Source: Pacificitalea manganoxidans (GTDB lineage Bacteria; Pseudomonadota; Alphaproteobacteria; Rhodobacterales; Rhodobacteraceae). Taken from it: a stretch of DNA of 64,000 nt. Position numbers and translations under genes: made by a program. Positions 8,589 through 16,695 of this stretch are shown one piece after another. The stretch is taken from positions 992,001-1,056,000 of the forward strand of contig NZ_CP021404.1 in the NCBI RefSeq assembly GCF_002504165.1, given 5' to 3'. How positions within the stretch are numbered: the stretch's first letter is position 1; each line of letters opens with the position of its first letter. The notes under the pieces were generated by a model that searched no databases, was not told the DNA's origin, and saw only the letters and a program-made list of their open reading frames with translations.

Positions 8589-9695
8589 ATGAAACGTATT
8601 CTGACCACCAGCGCCATTGTGGCGCTCATGTCCGGTCCGGTTTTTGCCGAAGCACATATGCAAAAGGGTGAAGCCGACGCCGAAGCACAGGCGACCGGCA
8701 CCGCATCCTATGGTGATTTTGCCAGCGCGCAGGGCCTGCAGGGCTACCGCGCGACCGATTTCATCGGCAAAACCATCTACATCCCCGAAGCCGACGCAGA
8801 AGCCGGTAACGAAGGTGAGCTGACCGACCCGTCCGAGAATTGGGAAAGCGTTGGCGACATCGGCGACATCATCCTGTCCTCCGATGGTCAGATCCAGAAC
8901 GTGATCGCCGATATCGGCGGCTTCCTCGGCATGGGCGAGCGTCAGGTGGCGATCTCCATGGATGAGCTGGATTTCATGGCCGATGGCGATGACGAAGATG
9001 ATTTCTTCCTCGTCTATAACGGCGACCGCTCGATCCTCGAAGAAGCGGATGAATTCTCGTGGGGCGAAGGCCTTGAGAACGAAGACACTGCTGCTTCGGA
9101 CCAGCAGATGGCTGAAGGCACCGTAGCCGAAGAAGCCGAAGCCGAAACCGAGGAAATGGCGGCGGATGCCGAAGCCATGACTGAAGAAGCCGGTGACGAA
9201 GTGGCCGAGGCCGCGAACGAAGCCGAAGCCGAGACCGAGGAAATGGCCGCTGAGGCCGAAGCCGAGATCGAAGGCGAAAACGACGGTGTCGTGGCCGAAG
9301 CTGATGCGGAGACCAACACCGAAACCGACGCGGCAGTCCCGGCCACCGGCACCACCGAAATGGCTGCGACCGACCCCGCCAATGCAGAAATGCAGATGGT
9401 TCCGGTTGAAGTGTCGTCCGTCTCCACCGACGATCTGATCGGCGTGTCCGTGATGGGCAGCGACGACCAGCGCATCGGCGAGATCGGTGAACTGATCGTG
9501 GCCGACGATGGCACCATCAACGAAGCCATCATCGACGTTGGTGGTTTCCTGGGCATTGGCGAAAAGCCGGTTGCCGTGTCGTTCGAGGAAATCGAACTGA
9601 TGCGCGAAGGCGAAGGCGGTCCGCTGACCGCTCGCGTCAACGCCACCGAAGACGAACTGGAAGGCATGAATGCCTACGAAGAGAACGACGGCTAA
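8589..9695 (+). CDS. Exported protein with two PRC-barrel domains and an acidic linker
   Basis: 368 residues from the ATG at 8589 (AGGAGGAAGTC upstream); an earlier in-frame ATG at 8550 lacks a ribosome site. A signal peptide ends in GPVFAEA. Two PRC-barrel domains follow, at about residues 45-150 and 285-365, each with the repeated core IQNVIADIGGFLGMGE / INEAIIDVGGFLGIGE. Between them lies about 110 residues of Glu/Ala sequence with imperfect repeats of EAEAETEEMAA, also seen as DNA repeats of about 30 bases near 9131 and 9219. PRC-barrel proteins of this kind are common in Rhizobiales and Rhodobacterales envelopes and are often stress-induced. Function unknown. A strong terminator ends the unit. 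Confidence 0.85.
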   Translation: MKRILTTSAIVALMSGPVFAEAHMQKGEADAEAQATGTASYGDFASAQGLQGYRATDFIGKTIYIPEADAEAGNEGELTDPSENWESVGDIGDIILSSDGQIQNVIADIGGFLGMGERQVAISMDELDFMADGDDEDDFFLVYNGDRSILEEADEFSWGEGLENEDTAASDQQMAEGTVAEEAEAETEEMAADAEAMTEEAGDEVAEAANEAEAETEEMAAEAEAEIEGENDGVVAEADAETNTETDAAVPATGTTEMAATDPANAEMQMVPVEVSSVSTDDLIGVSVMGSDDQRIGEIGELIVADDGTINEAIIDVGGFLGIGEKPVAVSFEEIELMREGEGGPLTARVNATEDELEGMNAYEENDG

Positions 9696-9730
9696 TCCCG
9701 TCACCCTCTTTACCAGACCCTGTTGAGGAA

Positions 9731-9757
9731 GGGGCCGGTTTACACCGGCCCCTTTTT
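9731..9757 (+). terminator. Rho-independent terminator after the PRC-barrel gene
   Basis: GGGGCCGGT-TTAC-ACCGGCCCC followed directly by TTTTT: a perfect 9-bp stem, 4-base loop and T run. Confidence 0.95.
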
Positions 9758-9760
9758 CGT

Positions 9761-9785
9761 GGAACCGTGCTGCTTATGCTGCGTT
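9761..9785 (+). promoter_or_regulatory. EcfG-type general stress promoter for the MscS gene
   Basis: GGAAC (9761-9765), 16 bases, CGTT (9782-9785): an exact match to the alphaproteobacterial EcfG consensus. It starts 4 bases after the previous terminator and about 105 bases before the channel gene, an ideal place for a promoter. Confidence 0.75.
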
Positions 9786-9890
9786 GCGGCATAGGGAGGA
9801 CAAATCGACCCCGGCGGCGGCGCCGGGGCGGGGTTGTCGTGATCGTGCAGCGCCGCTCCTTGCTGTCCCGGTTCACGGGGGACACGAGAC

Positions 9891-11045
9891 ATGGATGAAA
9901 TTCCGGCGCCGATCGATATGGTCACCGGTCTGATCGACCGCATCCCGAACGAAATCGAAGCTCTGGCCCTGCTCTGTGGCAGTATCGCGATTTTCCTGCT
10001 GCTGCATGGGCTCGCCTTTGCGCTTGCGCTGCGGCTGACGGCGGATAAATCGCCGATCCTGCAATCGCTGATCCGCCGCGCGCGCCGCCCCATGCGGCTG
10101 GCGTTTGTGCTGGCGTCGCTGGTCATCACGCTGCCCTATCTGAACCTGCCCTATGGCTGGGAACGGATGCTGGCCCATACCGCGCAGGTGCTGATGATCG
10201 TGATTATCGGCTGGACGGCGTATATCCTTGTCAATCATTTCACCGACCGCTCCATCCTGCGCCACCGCATGGATGAGGAGCCGGGGCTGGAGACGCGCAA
10301 ATACGTCACGCAGGTGAAGGTGCTGCGCCGGATCGCCAATATCGTGTTGATCCTGCTGACCTCCATCGCCGTCCTGCTTACCTTTGACGGGGTGCAGGAA
10401 TACGGCGCGAGCCTGCTGGCCTCCGCCGGGGCGGCGGGTCTGGTTCTGGGTCTGGCGGCGCGGCCTGTTCTGGCGAATGTGATCGCGGGCATTCAGATCG
10501 CCCTGACCCAGCCGATCCGCATCGAGGATGTGGTGATCGTCGAAGGGGAATGGGGCTGGATCGAAGAGATCTATTCCACCTATGTCGTCGTTCGGATCTG
10601 GGATTGGCGGCGGCTGGTGGTGCCGATTTCCTACTTTATCGAAAAGCCGTTCCAGAACTGGACGCGCGAAGGCTCCTCCATCATCGGCGATGTGACATGG
10701 GAGGTCGATTATACGATCCCGGTGGGGGAGGTCCGCGCCCGGCTGATCGAGGCGGTGAAGGAAAGCAAATATTGGGACGGGCAGGTGGTGAACCTGCAGG
10801 TCGTCGGCTGCGATAAAGATACGATGACGCTGCGCGGCCTGATGTCTGCTCGCAATGCGCCGCAGACATGGGAACTGCGCTGTGAAATCCGCGAAAAGAT
10901 GCTGGATTGGTTGCAGCAAGAGCATCTCGACAAGATGCCGCGCGTGCGGGGGGAGTTGGTGATGGCGGGTGGATCGGTCGCTGTGGATGGTGTCGGCCCC
11001 GGCGTGGACCGTCGGACCCCGACCGCCCCGCGTCCGGCGGAGTAG
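9891..11045 (+). CDS. MscS-family mechanosensitive channel
   Basis: 384 residues. Hydrophobic segments occur at about residues 18-45, 65-85, 95-115 and 145-165; the pore helix region is the Gly/Ala-rich ASLLASAGAAGLVLGLAARPVLANVIAGIQIALTQPI split by charged residues, followed by the beta domain (IEDVVIVEGEWGWIEEIYSTYVVVRIWDWRRLVVPISYF) typical of MscS. It should release solutes on hypo-osmotic shock. The C-terminal domain is alpha/beta and ends in a Pro/Arg tail. An exact EcfG-type promoter sits upstream, in line with control by the general stress response. Confidence 0.92.
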   Translation: MDEIPAPIDMVTGLIDRIPNEIEALALLCGSIAIFLLLHGLAFALALRLTADKSPILQSLIRRARRPMRLAFVLASLVITLPYLNLPYGWERMLAHTAQVLMIVIIGWTAYILVNHFTDRSILRHRMDEEPGLETRKYVTQVKVLRRIANIVLILLTSIAVLLTFDGVQEYGASLLASAGAAGLVLGLAARPVLANVIAGIQIALTQPIRIEDVVIVEGEWGWIEEIYSTYVVVRIWDWRRLVVPISYFIEKPFQNWTREGSSIIGDVTWEVDYTIPVGEVRARLIEAVKESKYWDGQVVNLQVVGCDKDTMTLRGLMSARNAPQTWELRCEIREKMLDWLQQEHLDKMPRVRGELVMAGGSVAVDGVGPGVDRRTPTAPRPAE

Positions 11046-11048
11046 CGC

Positions 11049-11273
11049 CTAGAACCAGTCGCTGATGAGGGCCGGGTCGAGAGGGTCCAGACCGCCGGTC
11101 AGATCGGCGGCGGGGATCTCGAACACGCAGACCTCCACCCCGTCCACCTCGGCCATCTCGCAATGCGTGGCGGGCGCGGCGTCGATCATCGCGGCGCAGG
11201 CCAGAGCGATCAGGCTGAACTTGGGCAGATGGGCCAGCACATGGTGGCGAGAGGGGCGTTTTGACAGGATCAT
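11049..11273 (-). CDS. Small hypothetical protein
   Basis: 74 residues, not recognised. The N-terminal third is basic then hydrophobic (FSLIALACAAMIDAAPATH), which might be a signal or anchor; the rest is acidic with two cysteines (THCEMAEVDGVEVCVF). It converges on the MscS gene with 3 bases between the stops. GAGG lies only one base before the ATG, too near for a good ribosome site, so the start is uncertain. Codon pattern (GC-rich third positions) suits a real gene. Confidence 0.5.
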   Translation of the reverse strand: MILSKRPSRHHVLAHLPKFSLIALACAAMIDAAPATHCEMAEVDGVEVCVFEIPAADLTGGLDPLDPALISDWF

Positions 11274-11331
11274 GCCTCACATACGCGTGAACCACCGTAA
11301 TGGTTCCATGCCGCTCCACGTGGAACAGGCT

Positions 11332-12174
11332 TTAGGCGGCGAGGCTGGCGGCCGGGGGGCAGGACTGCACCCAATCGGTGTCGGTGGCATATCCCAGCGC
11401 GATCAACGCCTCGCCATAGTCGCGGGCATAGACTTCGGCCACCTCGCGCGGCAGGCGGGTTGTCCATTGCGCGGCGGCGCCGGAGCCGTGATGCAGGCGG
11501 CTGAGATAGGCCTGTTCCTGCGCGCCCTTGTCCTGACCAAAGCGGCTGTAATCCCAGAACGCCTGCACCGCGCCGTCGATCTCTAGACCCGCCACATTCA
11601 GCCGGGTGAGGGCGGCGCGGAACAGGGTGCAGTCGGTGTCCGCGATCAGGTCTTCGTAGCGCAGTTCCACCGAATTGGGCATGTCATAGTCCCAATCGAG
11701 CATCTGACCGACGGTGGTCGCGTGTTTCGCGCGCATCTCGAACAACAGCGCATCGACGTCATTGGTCAGGCTGTTGAGCTTCTCCTGATAGGTCAGCCCG
11801 CCCCAGTCGGGGTGGGTGCGCGACAGGAATTTTTCGTTCCCGACCGGGGCGATGCGGTGATAGCGCATGCCTGACAGCAACACGTCGCGCGGATCGCGGA
11901 TGACGTGCAGAAACCGCGCCTCCGGCATTGCGCGCAACTCCGCCGGGAAGGTCGTGTCCCAATTGACCAGAAGCTGCGGTGCCTCCGGTCCGAGCCGGGC
12001 AAGTTTCTGCGGGCGGTTGACCTGATTGAGCGGCAGACCCTGCATGCGCTTGATCTGGTGCAGGGTGCGGCGCATCCAGACCGTGCCGGTCTTATGATGG
12101 GTGCCCACGCACAGATAGCGGCCCGGCGGGTCAAGCGGCGCAGCGGCGCGCAGGGCGTCGGGGGTGCATTTCAT
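11332..12174 (-). CDS. Sulfotransferase-domain protein
   Basis: 280 residues. The start ATG at 12174 overlaps the stop of the upstream glycosyltransferase (ATGA), indicating translational coupling. The N-terminal GTHHKTGTVWMRRTL is the PAPS 5'-phosphosulfate-binding loop, and VIRDPRDVLLSGMRYH is the 3'-phosphate-binding motif of P-loop sulfotransferases. It would move sulfate from PAPS to a hydroxyl, here probably on a glycan or glycoconjugate made by the partner gene. The acceptor cannot be told from sequence. Confidence 0.82.
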   Translation of the reverse strand: MKCTPDALRAAAPLDPPGRYLCVGTHHKTGTVWMRRTLHQIKRMQGLPLNQVNRPQKLARLGPEAPQLLVNWDTTFPAELRAMPEARFLHVIRDPRDVLLSGMRYHRIAPVGNEKFLSRTHPDWGGLTYQEKLNSLTNDVDALLFEMRAKHATTVGQMLDWDYDMPNSVELRYEDLIADTDCTLFRAALTRLNVAGLEIDGAVQAFWDYSRFGQDKGAQEQAYLSRLHHGSGAAAQWTTRLPREVAEVYARDYGEALIALGYATDTDWVQSCPPAASLAA

Positions 12175-14573
12175 TCCGCGGCCTCGGCGAAGGAGCCGCT
12201 TTCCACGAAGCGGCGCAGTTTCTCGTCGCGCATCTGGTAGGCGATGGCCCGGCGGCAGGTTTCGTGGCAGGCCCGCACCAGCGCCGACAGTTCCGCATCC
12301 TGCATCCACGCATCGATCAGCGCCTGCGCGCCATCGCTGCGGATGCTGTTGTCGTAATGGGTGTTGATGTTGAATTTATCCCAATAGTCGGTGTCGATCC
12401 GATCCTTGTTTTTGGAATTGGCCGTGCCGCGAAGGCGTTTGAGCAGGAATTCTTCGCGGCTTTTGACGGCGTAGTGGTTCACCTGCGCCAGATCGTAGCC
12501 GACCATATCGGCATTCGAGCGCCAGCCTTTTTTGTAGAAGTGATCGCCGGTGTCGCGGCCCGAGCCATTGACCCAGCGCGCCATGCCCGGCTCCAACGTG
12601 CGATCCTTGAAGAACCGGGGCCGGTGCACGGCGAAATAGTCAAAGGTCGTTGGCCGGAACAGGGTTTTGAACCCCCAGACCAGCCCGTTTTCGGGGGTGT
12701 CGTGATCGGAGCCGTGGGTGAAGCGCCGGGTGACGAAGCCGTCGCGCATATGGGCCTCGCCGGACGATCCCATCAGGCGCCAGTTCACCGAAATCGCATC
12801 GGGCGCGTCACAGGCCGCGATCAGCGCATCGACCGAGCCGTCACCGCATTTCACGTTCAGAAATTCATCGGCGTCGATCACCAGCGCCCACTCCGCATGG
12901 GCGGCGGCAGGCACCCGGCGGGCGCGGCTGTAGGCGGCACGCTGGGGGTCCATGCGCGGGCCCAGCGGATTGTCGGAATGCTGCACGATGCCCATCTGAT
13001 CCAGCCGGTTCAGGATCAGGTTGGTGCCGTCGGAGCAGTCGTTCGAAAACAGCACGAAATCGTCGAAGCCGATGGATTTGTGATAGGCCACCCATTCGAG
13101 GATATAGGGGCCTTCGTTCTTCATCGTCGAAACCACCACCTTGCGTCCGTTCGAGGGGCGGCGGGGGGCGCAGTAGCGGGGCAGGGTCAGGCGCTCGGGC
13201 ATGTCAGCGACCGGCTCCGCCGCGGACGATGCGCCAGCCGCGGACTTTTTTTCGGTGTCGTCGTCGACCACCTCACCTTGGGCGCGGCGGGCTTCGCGGG
13301 CGTCACGCTTGGCCAGTTCGGCTTCGGCCTCCGCCAGCCGGTCGGCGACCCCGGCGATGGCCTGCGTTTCGCTGTCCTTCACATCCGGCGCGGCATCGAC
13401 ATTGCCGTCGGCGGCGGCGCGCAGGGCGGCGCGGGTGGCGGATTTGCGGGCGGTCTGGCTGCGGGCGATCATCAGCGCGATGGCGCGATCCGACACGCCG
13501 CTGTCGCGCATCTGCTGCACCTTTTCCTGCCATGCGCGGGGCAGGTGCTGCGTGAAGAGCACCTCGTCGAGCCGGTCCATCGGCATTTCGCTGGCCTGCT
13601 TCAGCTCTGTCAGCCACGCATCATATTCGCCGGTGGTGCGCAGCGCCGCGACACGCTCGGCGTGGTATTCCAGCGCTTGGCGCTGCAACGTGGCGAGGGT
13701 CTCGTCCTCCAGCAGATCGGTCATCATGCGGCGGGTGGCGCGGGCGTGGCGGGTGGCGTTCGTGGCCTCGATTTCATTGCGGTCGAAGATCGAGAAATAG
13801 GCCGCGTTATATTTGTCGGCCTTGTTGTTCACGTTGCCCCGCATCCGCCGCAGCAGATAGGCCTCGTAGCTTTTGACCGCGTAGTGGTTCAGTTCCACAA
13901 GATCATAGCCCAGCGTCGGCTTGGTCGAGCGCCAGCCCGACAGCGCGAAGTCATCGGGCATCGGCTGGCCCGAACCATTGACCCAGTGCTGCGCCAGCAT
14001 TTGCTGCGCCATGGCAGGGTCTTGCTTGGATTTCTTGATATGGGGGCGATGGATGCCGAGCTTCATGTTGGGATAGGGGCGGAAGATCGTTTTGACGCCC
14101 CAGCCCTTTTTGAAGTCATCGGGCGCGGCGCGCGTGTAGCTTTCGGTGACGAGGCCCGGATTCCAGTCGGTCACCCCGTTGGAGCCAAAGAACCGCCATG
14201 TGATCGCCATCGCATCCGTGCCTTCGGGCATTTCCGCGATCAGGTCCGAGATGTCGCCGCGTCCGGTCTTGATCGATAGAAACTCATCCGCATCCATCGT
14301 CAGAATCCAGTCGCTGTCGGTGACCTGCGGGTTTTTGGTCGCCAGAGACAGGGCGTTGGGCTGCGGTTTCTTGCCCTCGGGCACGTCGTTGCGGAAATGA
14401 TGGACAAGGCCCAGCTGTTCGAGCCGGATCAGCATCGCGTCGGTGCCGTCGTTGCAGTTGTTGGTGTAGACGCAGATGTTGTCGAAGCCGATATGCCGGT
14501 GATAGCAGACCCATTCCAGCAGGGAATGGCCCTCATCCTTCATCATCGACAGGATCGTGTATGTCGCGCTCAT
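12171..14573 (-). CDS. Two-domain glycosyltransferase family 2-like protein (tandem duplication)
   Basis: 800 residues from the ATG at 14573; the longer open frame to 14687 adds an Arg/Pro-rich shadow. Two copies of the same catalytic module are visible: residues about 3-330 (YTILSMMKDEGHSLLEWVCYH, later MDADEF) and about 476-790 (VVSTMKNEGPYILEWVAYH, later IDADEF). Each has the nucleotide-sugar fold start, a DAD metal motif and a shared tail (RPHIKKSK / RPRFFKDRT, LVELNHYAVKSYEAYLLRRMRGNVNNK / LAQVNHYAVKSREEFLLKRLRGTANSK). A charged Ala/Glu/Arg linker of roughly 140 residues joins them. Both DxD motifs are intact, so both modules may be active. Coupled by ATGA to a sulfotransferase gene. Confidence 0.85.
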   Translation of the reverse strand: MSATYTILSMMKDEGHSLLEWVCYHRHIGFDNICVYTNNCNDGTDAMLIRLEQLGLVHHFRNDVPEGKKPQPNALSLATKNPQVTDSDWILTMDADEFLSIKTGRGDISDLIAEMPEGTDAMAITWRFFGSNGVTDWNPGLVTESYTRAAPDDFKKGWGVKTIFRPYPNMKLGIHRPHIKKSKQDPAMAQQMLAQHWVNGSGQPMPDDFALSGWRSTKPTLGYDLVELNHYAVKSYEAYLLRRMRGNVNNKADKYNAAYFSIFDRNEIEATNATRHARATRRMMTDLLEDETLATLQRQALEYHAERVAALRTTGEYDAWLTELKQASEMPMDRLDEVLFTQHLPRAWQEKVQQMRDSGVSDRAIALMIARSQTARKSATRAALRAAADGNVDAAPDVKDSETQAIAGVADRLAEAEAELAKRDAREARRAQGEVVDDDTEKKSAAGASSAAEPVADMPERLTLPRYCAPRRPSNGRKVVVSTMKNEGPYILEWVAYHKSIGFDDFVLFSNDCSDGTNLILNRLDQMGIVQHSDNPLGPRMDPQRAAYSRARRVPAAAHAEWALVIDADEFLNVKCGDGSVDALIAACDAPDAISVNWRLMGSSGEAHMRDGFVTRRFTHGSDHDTPENGLVWGFKTLFRPTTFDYFAVHRPRFFKDRTLEPGMARWVNGSGRDTGDHFYKKGWRSNADMVGYDLAQVNHYAVKSREEFLLKRLRGTANSKNKDRIDTDYWDKFNINTHYDNSIRSDGAQALIDAWMQDAELSALVRACHETCRRAIAYQMRDEKLRRFVESGSFAEAAE

Positions 14574-14829
14574 CGCGGGTCTCGTCCTTTGGTTTCGGGC
14601 GCCGGGGGCGGGTCCGGCGCGCCTTTGTGCACCGTCATCACCTGATCTGACGGGTTTGCGGCTTTCACGGCACCCCGGCGGCAACATTGTGAAACCTGCG
14701 CTTTTTAGCGCCGATCGTCACCCGGTTTGCGGGCCTGCCGGGGAATACGGCTTGACCCTTGGGGACCACGGGCACAGATATTGCCCAAGCGATCACGCTT
14801 ATGCGACACAATGACAAGAGGTTTTTCCA

Positions 14830-15432
14830 ATGGCTTTCGAACTTCCCGATCTTCCCTATGCCCACGATGCGCTGGCCGAGTTCGGCATGTCGAAGGAGAC
14901 GCTGGAATACCACCACGACATCCACCACAAGGCCTATGTCGACAATGGCAACAAGGCCATCGCTGGCACCGAGTGGGAAAACAAATCGGTCGAAGAGATC
15001 ATCAAGGGCACCTATGACGCCAACGCCGTCGCCCAGAATGGCATCTTCAACAACGCCTCGCAGTTCTGGAATCACAACCAGTTCTGGGAAATGATGGCCC
15101 CCGGCGGTGCCAAGAGCATGCCGTCCGAGCTGGAAAAGGCGCTGACCGACAGCTTCGGCTCCGTCGACAAGTTCAAAGAAGAATTCTCGGCCGCGGGTGC
15201 CGGTCAGTTCGGCTCCGGCTGGGCATGGCTGGTCAAGGACACCGATGGCGGCCTGAAGGTCACCAAGACCGAAAACGGCGTGAACCCGCTGTGCTTCGGC
15301 CAGACCGCGCTTCTGGGCTGTGATGTGTGGGAGCATTCCTACTACATCGATTTCCGCAACAAGCGTCCGGCCTATCTGACCAACTTCCTCGACAATCTGG
15401 TGAACTGGGAAAACGTCGCCTCGCGCATGTAA
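14830..15432 (+). CDS. sodB: Iron superoxide dismutase
   Basis: 200 residues, full length. Converts superoxide to oxygen and hydrogen peroxide in the cytoplasm. The four metal ligands are visible: H28 (EYHHDIHHK), H82 (FWNHNQF), D165 and H169 (DVWEHSYY). The glutamine in NNASQFWNH marks the iron rather than the manganese type. A TTGACC hexamer at 14752-14757 may be the -35 of its promoter, with GATATT as a weak -10. A terminator follows at 15461, so it is probably monocistronic. Confidence 0.96.
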   Translation: MAFELPDLPYAHDALAEFGMSKETLEYHHDIHHKAYVDNGNKAIAGTEWENKSVEEIIKGTYDANAVAQNGIFNNASQFWNHNQFWEMMAPGGAKSMPSELEKALTDSFGSVDKFKEEFSAAGAGQFGSGWAWLVKDTDGGLKVTKTENGVNPLCFGQTALLGCDVWEHSYYIDFRNKRPAYLTNFLDNLVNWENVASRM

Positions 15433-15460
15433 GCCGCGCCGCGACGCCGCACTGATCTTT

Positions 15461-15489
15461 GACCCGCCGGCCAGCCCGGCGGGTCTTTT
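15461..15489 (+). terminator. Rho-independent terminator after sodB
   Basis: GACCCGCCGG-CCAGC-CCGGCGGGTC then TTTTC: a perfect 10-bp stem. Confidence 0.9.
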
Positions 15490-15520
15490 CACGACCAGCC
15501 CGCACAAACGAGCCGCCCCC

Positions 15521-15820
15521 ATGATCCGACATATCGTGTTTTTCAGTGTAAAACCGGGAGAAGACCCCGAAACGGTGCATGACGGGCTGTCGCTGCTGAC
15601 CCGCAATCCGCATTGCCTGCGGCTGGAGATTGGCCGCAACCAGAAGACCGACGCCATCGCTGGCGGCGAAGGGCCGGATTTCGTCGTTTACGGCGAATTC
15701 GAGGATGAGGCGCAACTGGCGGCCTATAAGGCGCATCCCCTCTATCAACAGGCGATCGACGTGGTGCGCCCGCTGCGCGATATGCGGATCGCCGCCGATT
15801 TCGTCAGCCCCACGGCCTGA
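15521..15820 (+). CDS. Dabb (stress-responsive A/B barrel) domain protein
   Basis: 99 residues forming one ferredoxin-like dimeric A/B barrel: starts MIRHIVFFSVKPG, the usual first strand of the family, and ends in HPLYQQAIDVVRPLRDMRIAADF. Members are small cytosolic proteins of mostly unknown function, some being ring-closing or decarboxylating enzymes. It lies between sodB and a stress-type operon. No separate promoter was recognised. Confidence 0.85.
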   Translation: MIRHIVFFSVKPGEDPETVHDGLSLLTRNPHCLRLEIGRNQKTDAIAGGEGPDFVVYGEFEDEAQLAAYKAHPLYQQAIDVVRPLRDMRIAADFVSPTA

Positions 15821-15868
15821 TCGCGCGCATTGTGGGGCCGATGGGCTCGCGCGCCGGACAGACGGGCA

Positions 15869-15893
15869 GGAACCGCGCCTGAGGCGATGCGTT
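15869..15893 (+). promoter_or_regulatory. EcfG-type general stress promoter
   Basis: GGAAC (15869-15873), 16 bases, CGTT (15890-15893): exact match to the EcfG consensus. The first codon of the small protein gene is 31 bases downstream of the -10, so the transcript has a short leader with the AAGGAAGGAG ribosome site. Confidence 0.8.
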
Positions 15894-15923
15894 TTCCTTC
15901 TATAACAAGGAAGGAGACCCGAC

Positions 15924-16127
15924 ATGGCCGAGCGTATGAGATCCAAGGACGGACACCGCGAGACGGAAGACCTGTTCGGTGCCGAGGGCGAAATTTCCCA
16001 TCAGGGCCGCGCTGGCGGCGATCCCGCCAAGAAAGTCGCGACCCGCGACGAGGAAAAGCGCGCCACCGAACGCCCCGCAGGCGCGACCCGCGTGACCAAA
16101 TCCGACGAGAAGGAGGACGGTCAATGA
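15924..16127 (+). CDS. Small, highly charged stress-type protein
   Basis: 67 residues, almost wholly hydrophilic (Lys, Arg, Glu, Asp, Gly), likely disordered; no known domain seen. AAGGAAGGAG stands before the ATG. Its stop overlaps the next start (ATGA), so it is translationally coupled to the host-attachment-like gene. The exact EcfG promoter just upstream suggests induction by general stress and in stationary phase. Disordered charged proteins of this kind can protect macromolecules, but that is only a guess. Confidence 0.75.
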   Translation: MAERMRSKDGHRETEDLFGAEGEISHQGRAGGDPAKKVATRDEEKRATERPAGATRVTKSDEKEDGQ

Positions 16128-16579
16128 CCCTGTTGAAAGAAGGCACATGGGTTCTGGTCGCGGATAGCGAAAAGGCCCTGTTTCTGGAAAACACCGGCGA
16201 CGGTGACCACCCCCATCTGCAGGTTCGCCGCAAGGACGAGCAGGAAAACCCGTCTGACCGGGAACAGGGGGCCAACCGCCCCGGACGCATGAACGACAAT
16301 GGCACCGGGCAGCGGTCGTCCTTTGACGATACCGACTGGCACGAACTGCAAAAGGAGCGCTTTGCCGACGATTTGGCGGATGTGCTTTACAAGATGGCGC
16401 ATAAGCACCGGTTCGAGCGCATCGTTCTGGTGGCGTCGCCTCAGGTTCTGGGCGCGCTGCGTGACAAGATCCACAAGGAAGTGTCGGATCGCGTAGTGGG
16501 CGAGATCGCCAAGACCCTCACCAACCATCCGCTGGATGAGGTGGAGAAGCTGGTGAAATCGGAGCTTGCCGCCGCCTGA
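16124..16579 (+). CDS. Host attachment family protein (PF10116-like)
   Basis: 151 residues. The start WVLVADSEKALFLEN followed by a variable polar loop and then ERFADDLADVLYKMAHKHRFERIVLVASPQVLGALRDKI and a closing LDEVEKLV match the family first named from a plant-attachment locus of Agrobacterium. The fold resembles the C-terminal part of archaeal release factor 1/Pelota; the real role is unclear. It overlaps the small charged protein gene by ATGA and shares the EcfG promoter. Confidence 0.85.
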   Translation: MTLLKEGTWVLVADSEKALFLENTGDGDHPHLQVRRKDEQENPSDREQGANRPGRMNDNGTGQRSSFDDTDWHELQKERFADDLADVLYKMAHKHRFERIVLVASPQVLGALRDKIHKEVSDRVVGEIAKTLTNHPLDEVEKLVKSELAAA

Positions 16580-16695
16580 ACGGATGCGGGCCGAAGCCGG
16601 TCTGCGACCTATGTTGCAAAGGGGTGCCCGGAGTTGGGTGCCCCTTTTGCCCGGTTCAGGTTACCCGTGTCAGAATGCCCGGTTCATTCGTCGGG

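Noticed and set aside
8535-9704. 389-residue minus-strand ORF opposite the PRC-barrel gene
   Set aside because: It is a Phe/Gly-rich mirror of the Glu/Ala linker, with no signal or ribosome site; the plus strand has a signal peptide and domains.
12264-14279. 671-residue plus-strand ORF opposite the glycosyltransferase
   Set aside because: GC-driven antisense frame without family motifs; the minus strand has clear DAD motifs.
14752-14782. Strong sigma-70 promoter for sodB
   Set aside because: TTGACC is good, but the only -10 candidate (GATATT) needs a 19-base spacer, so it is mentioned only in the sodB entry.
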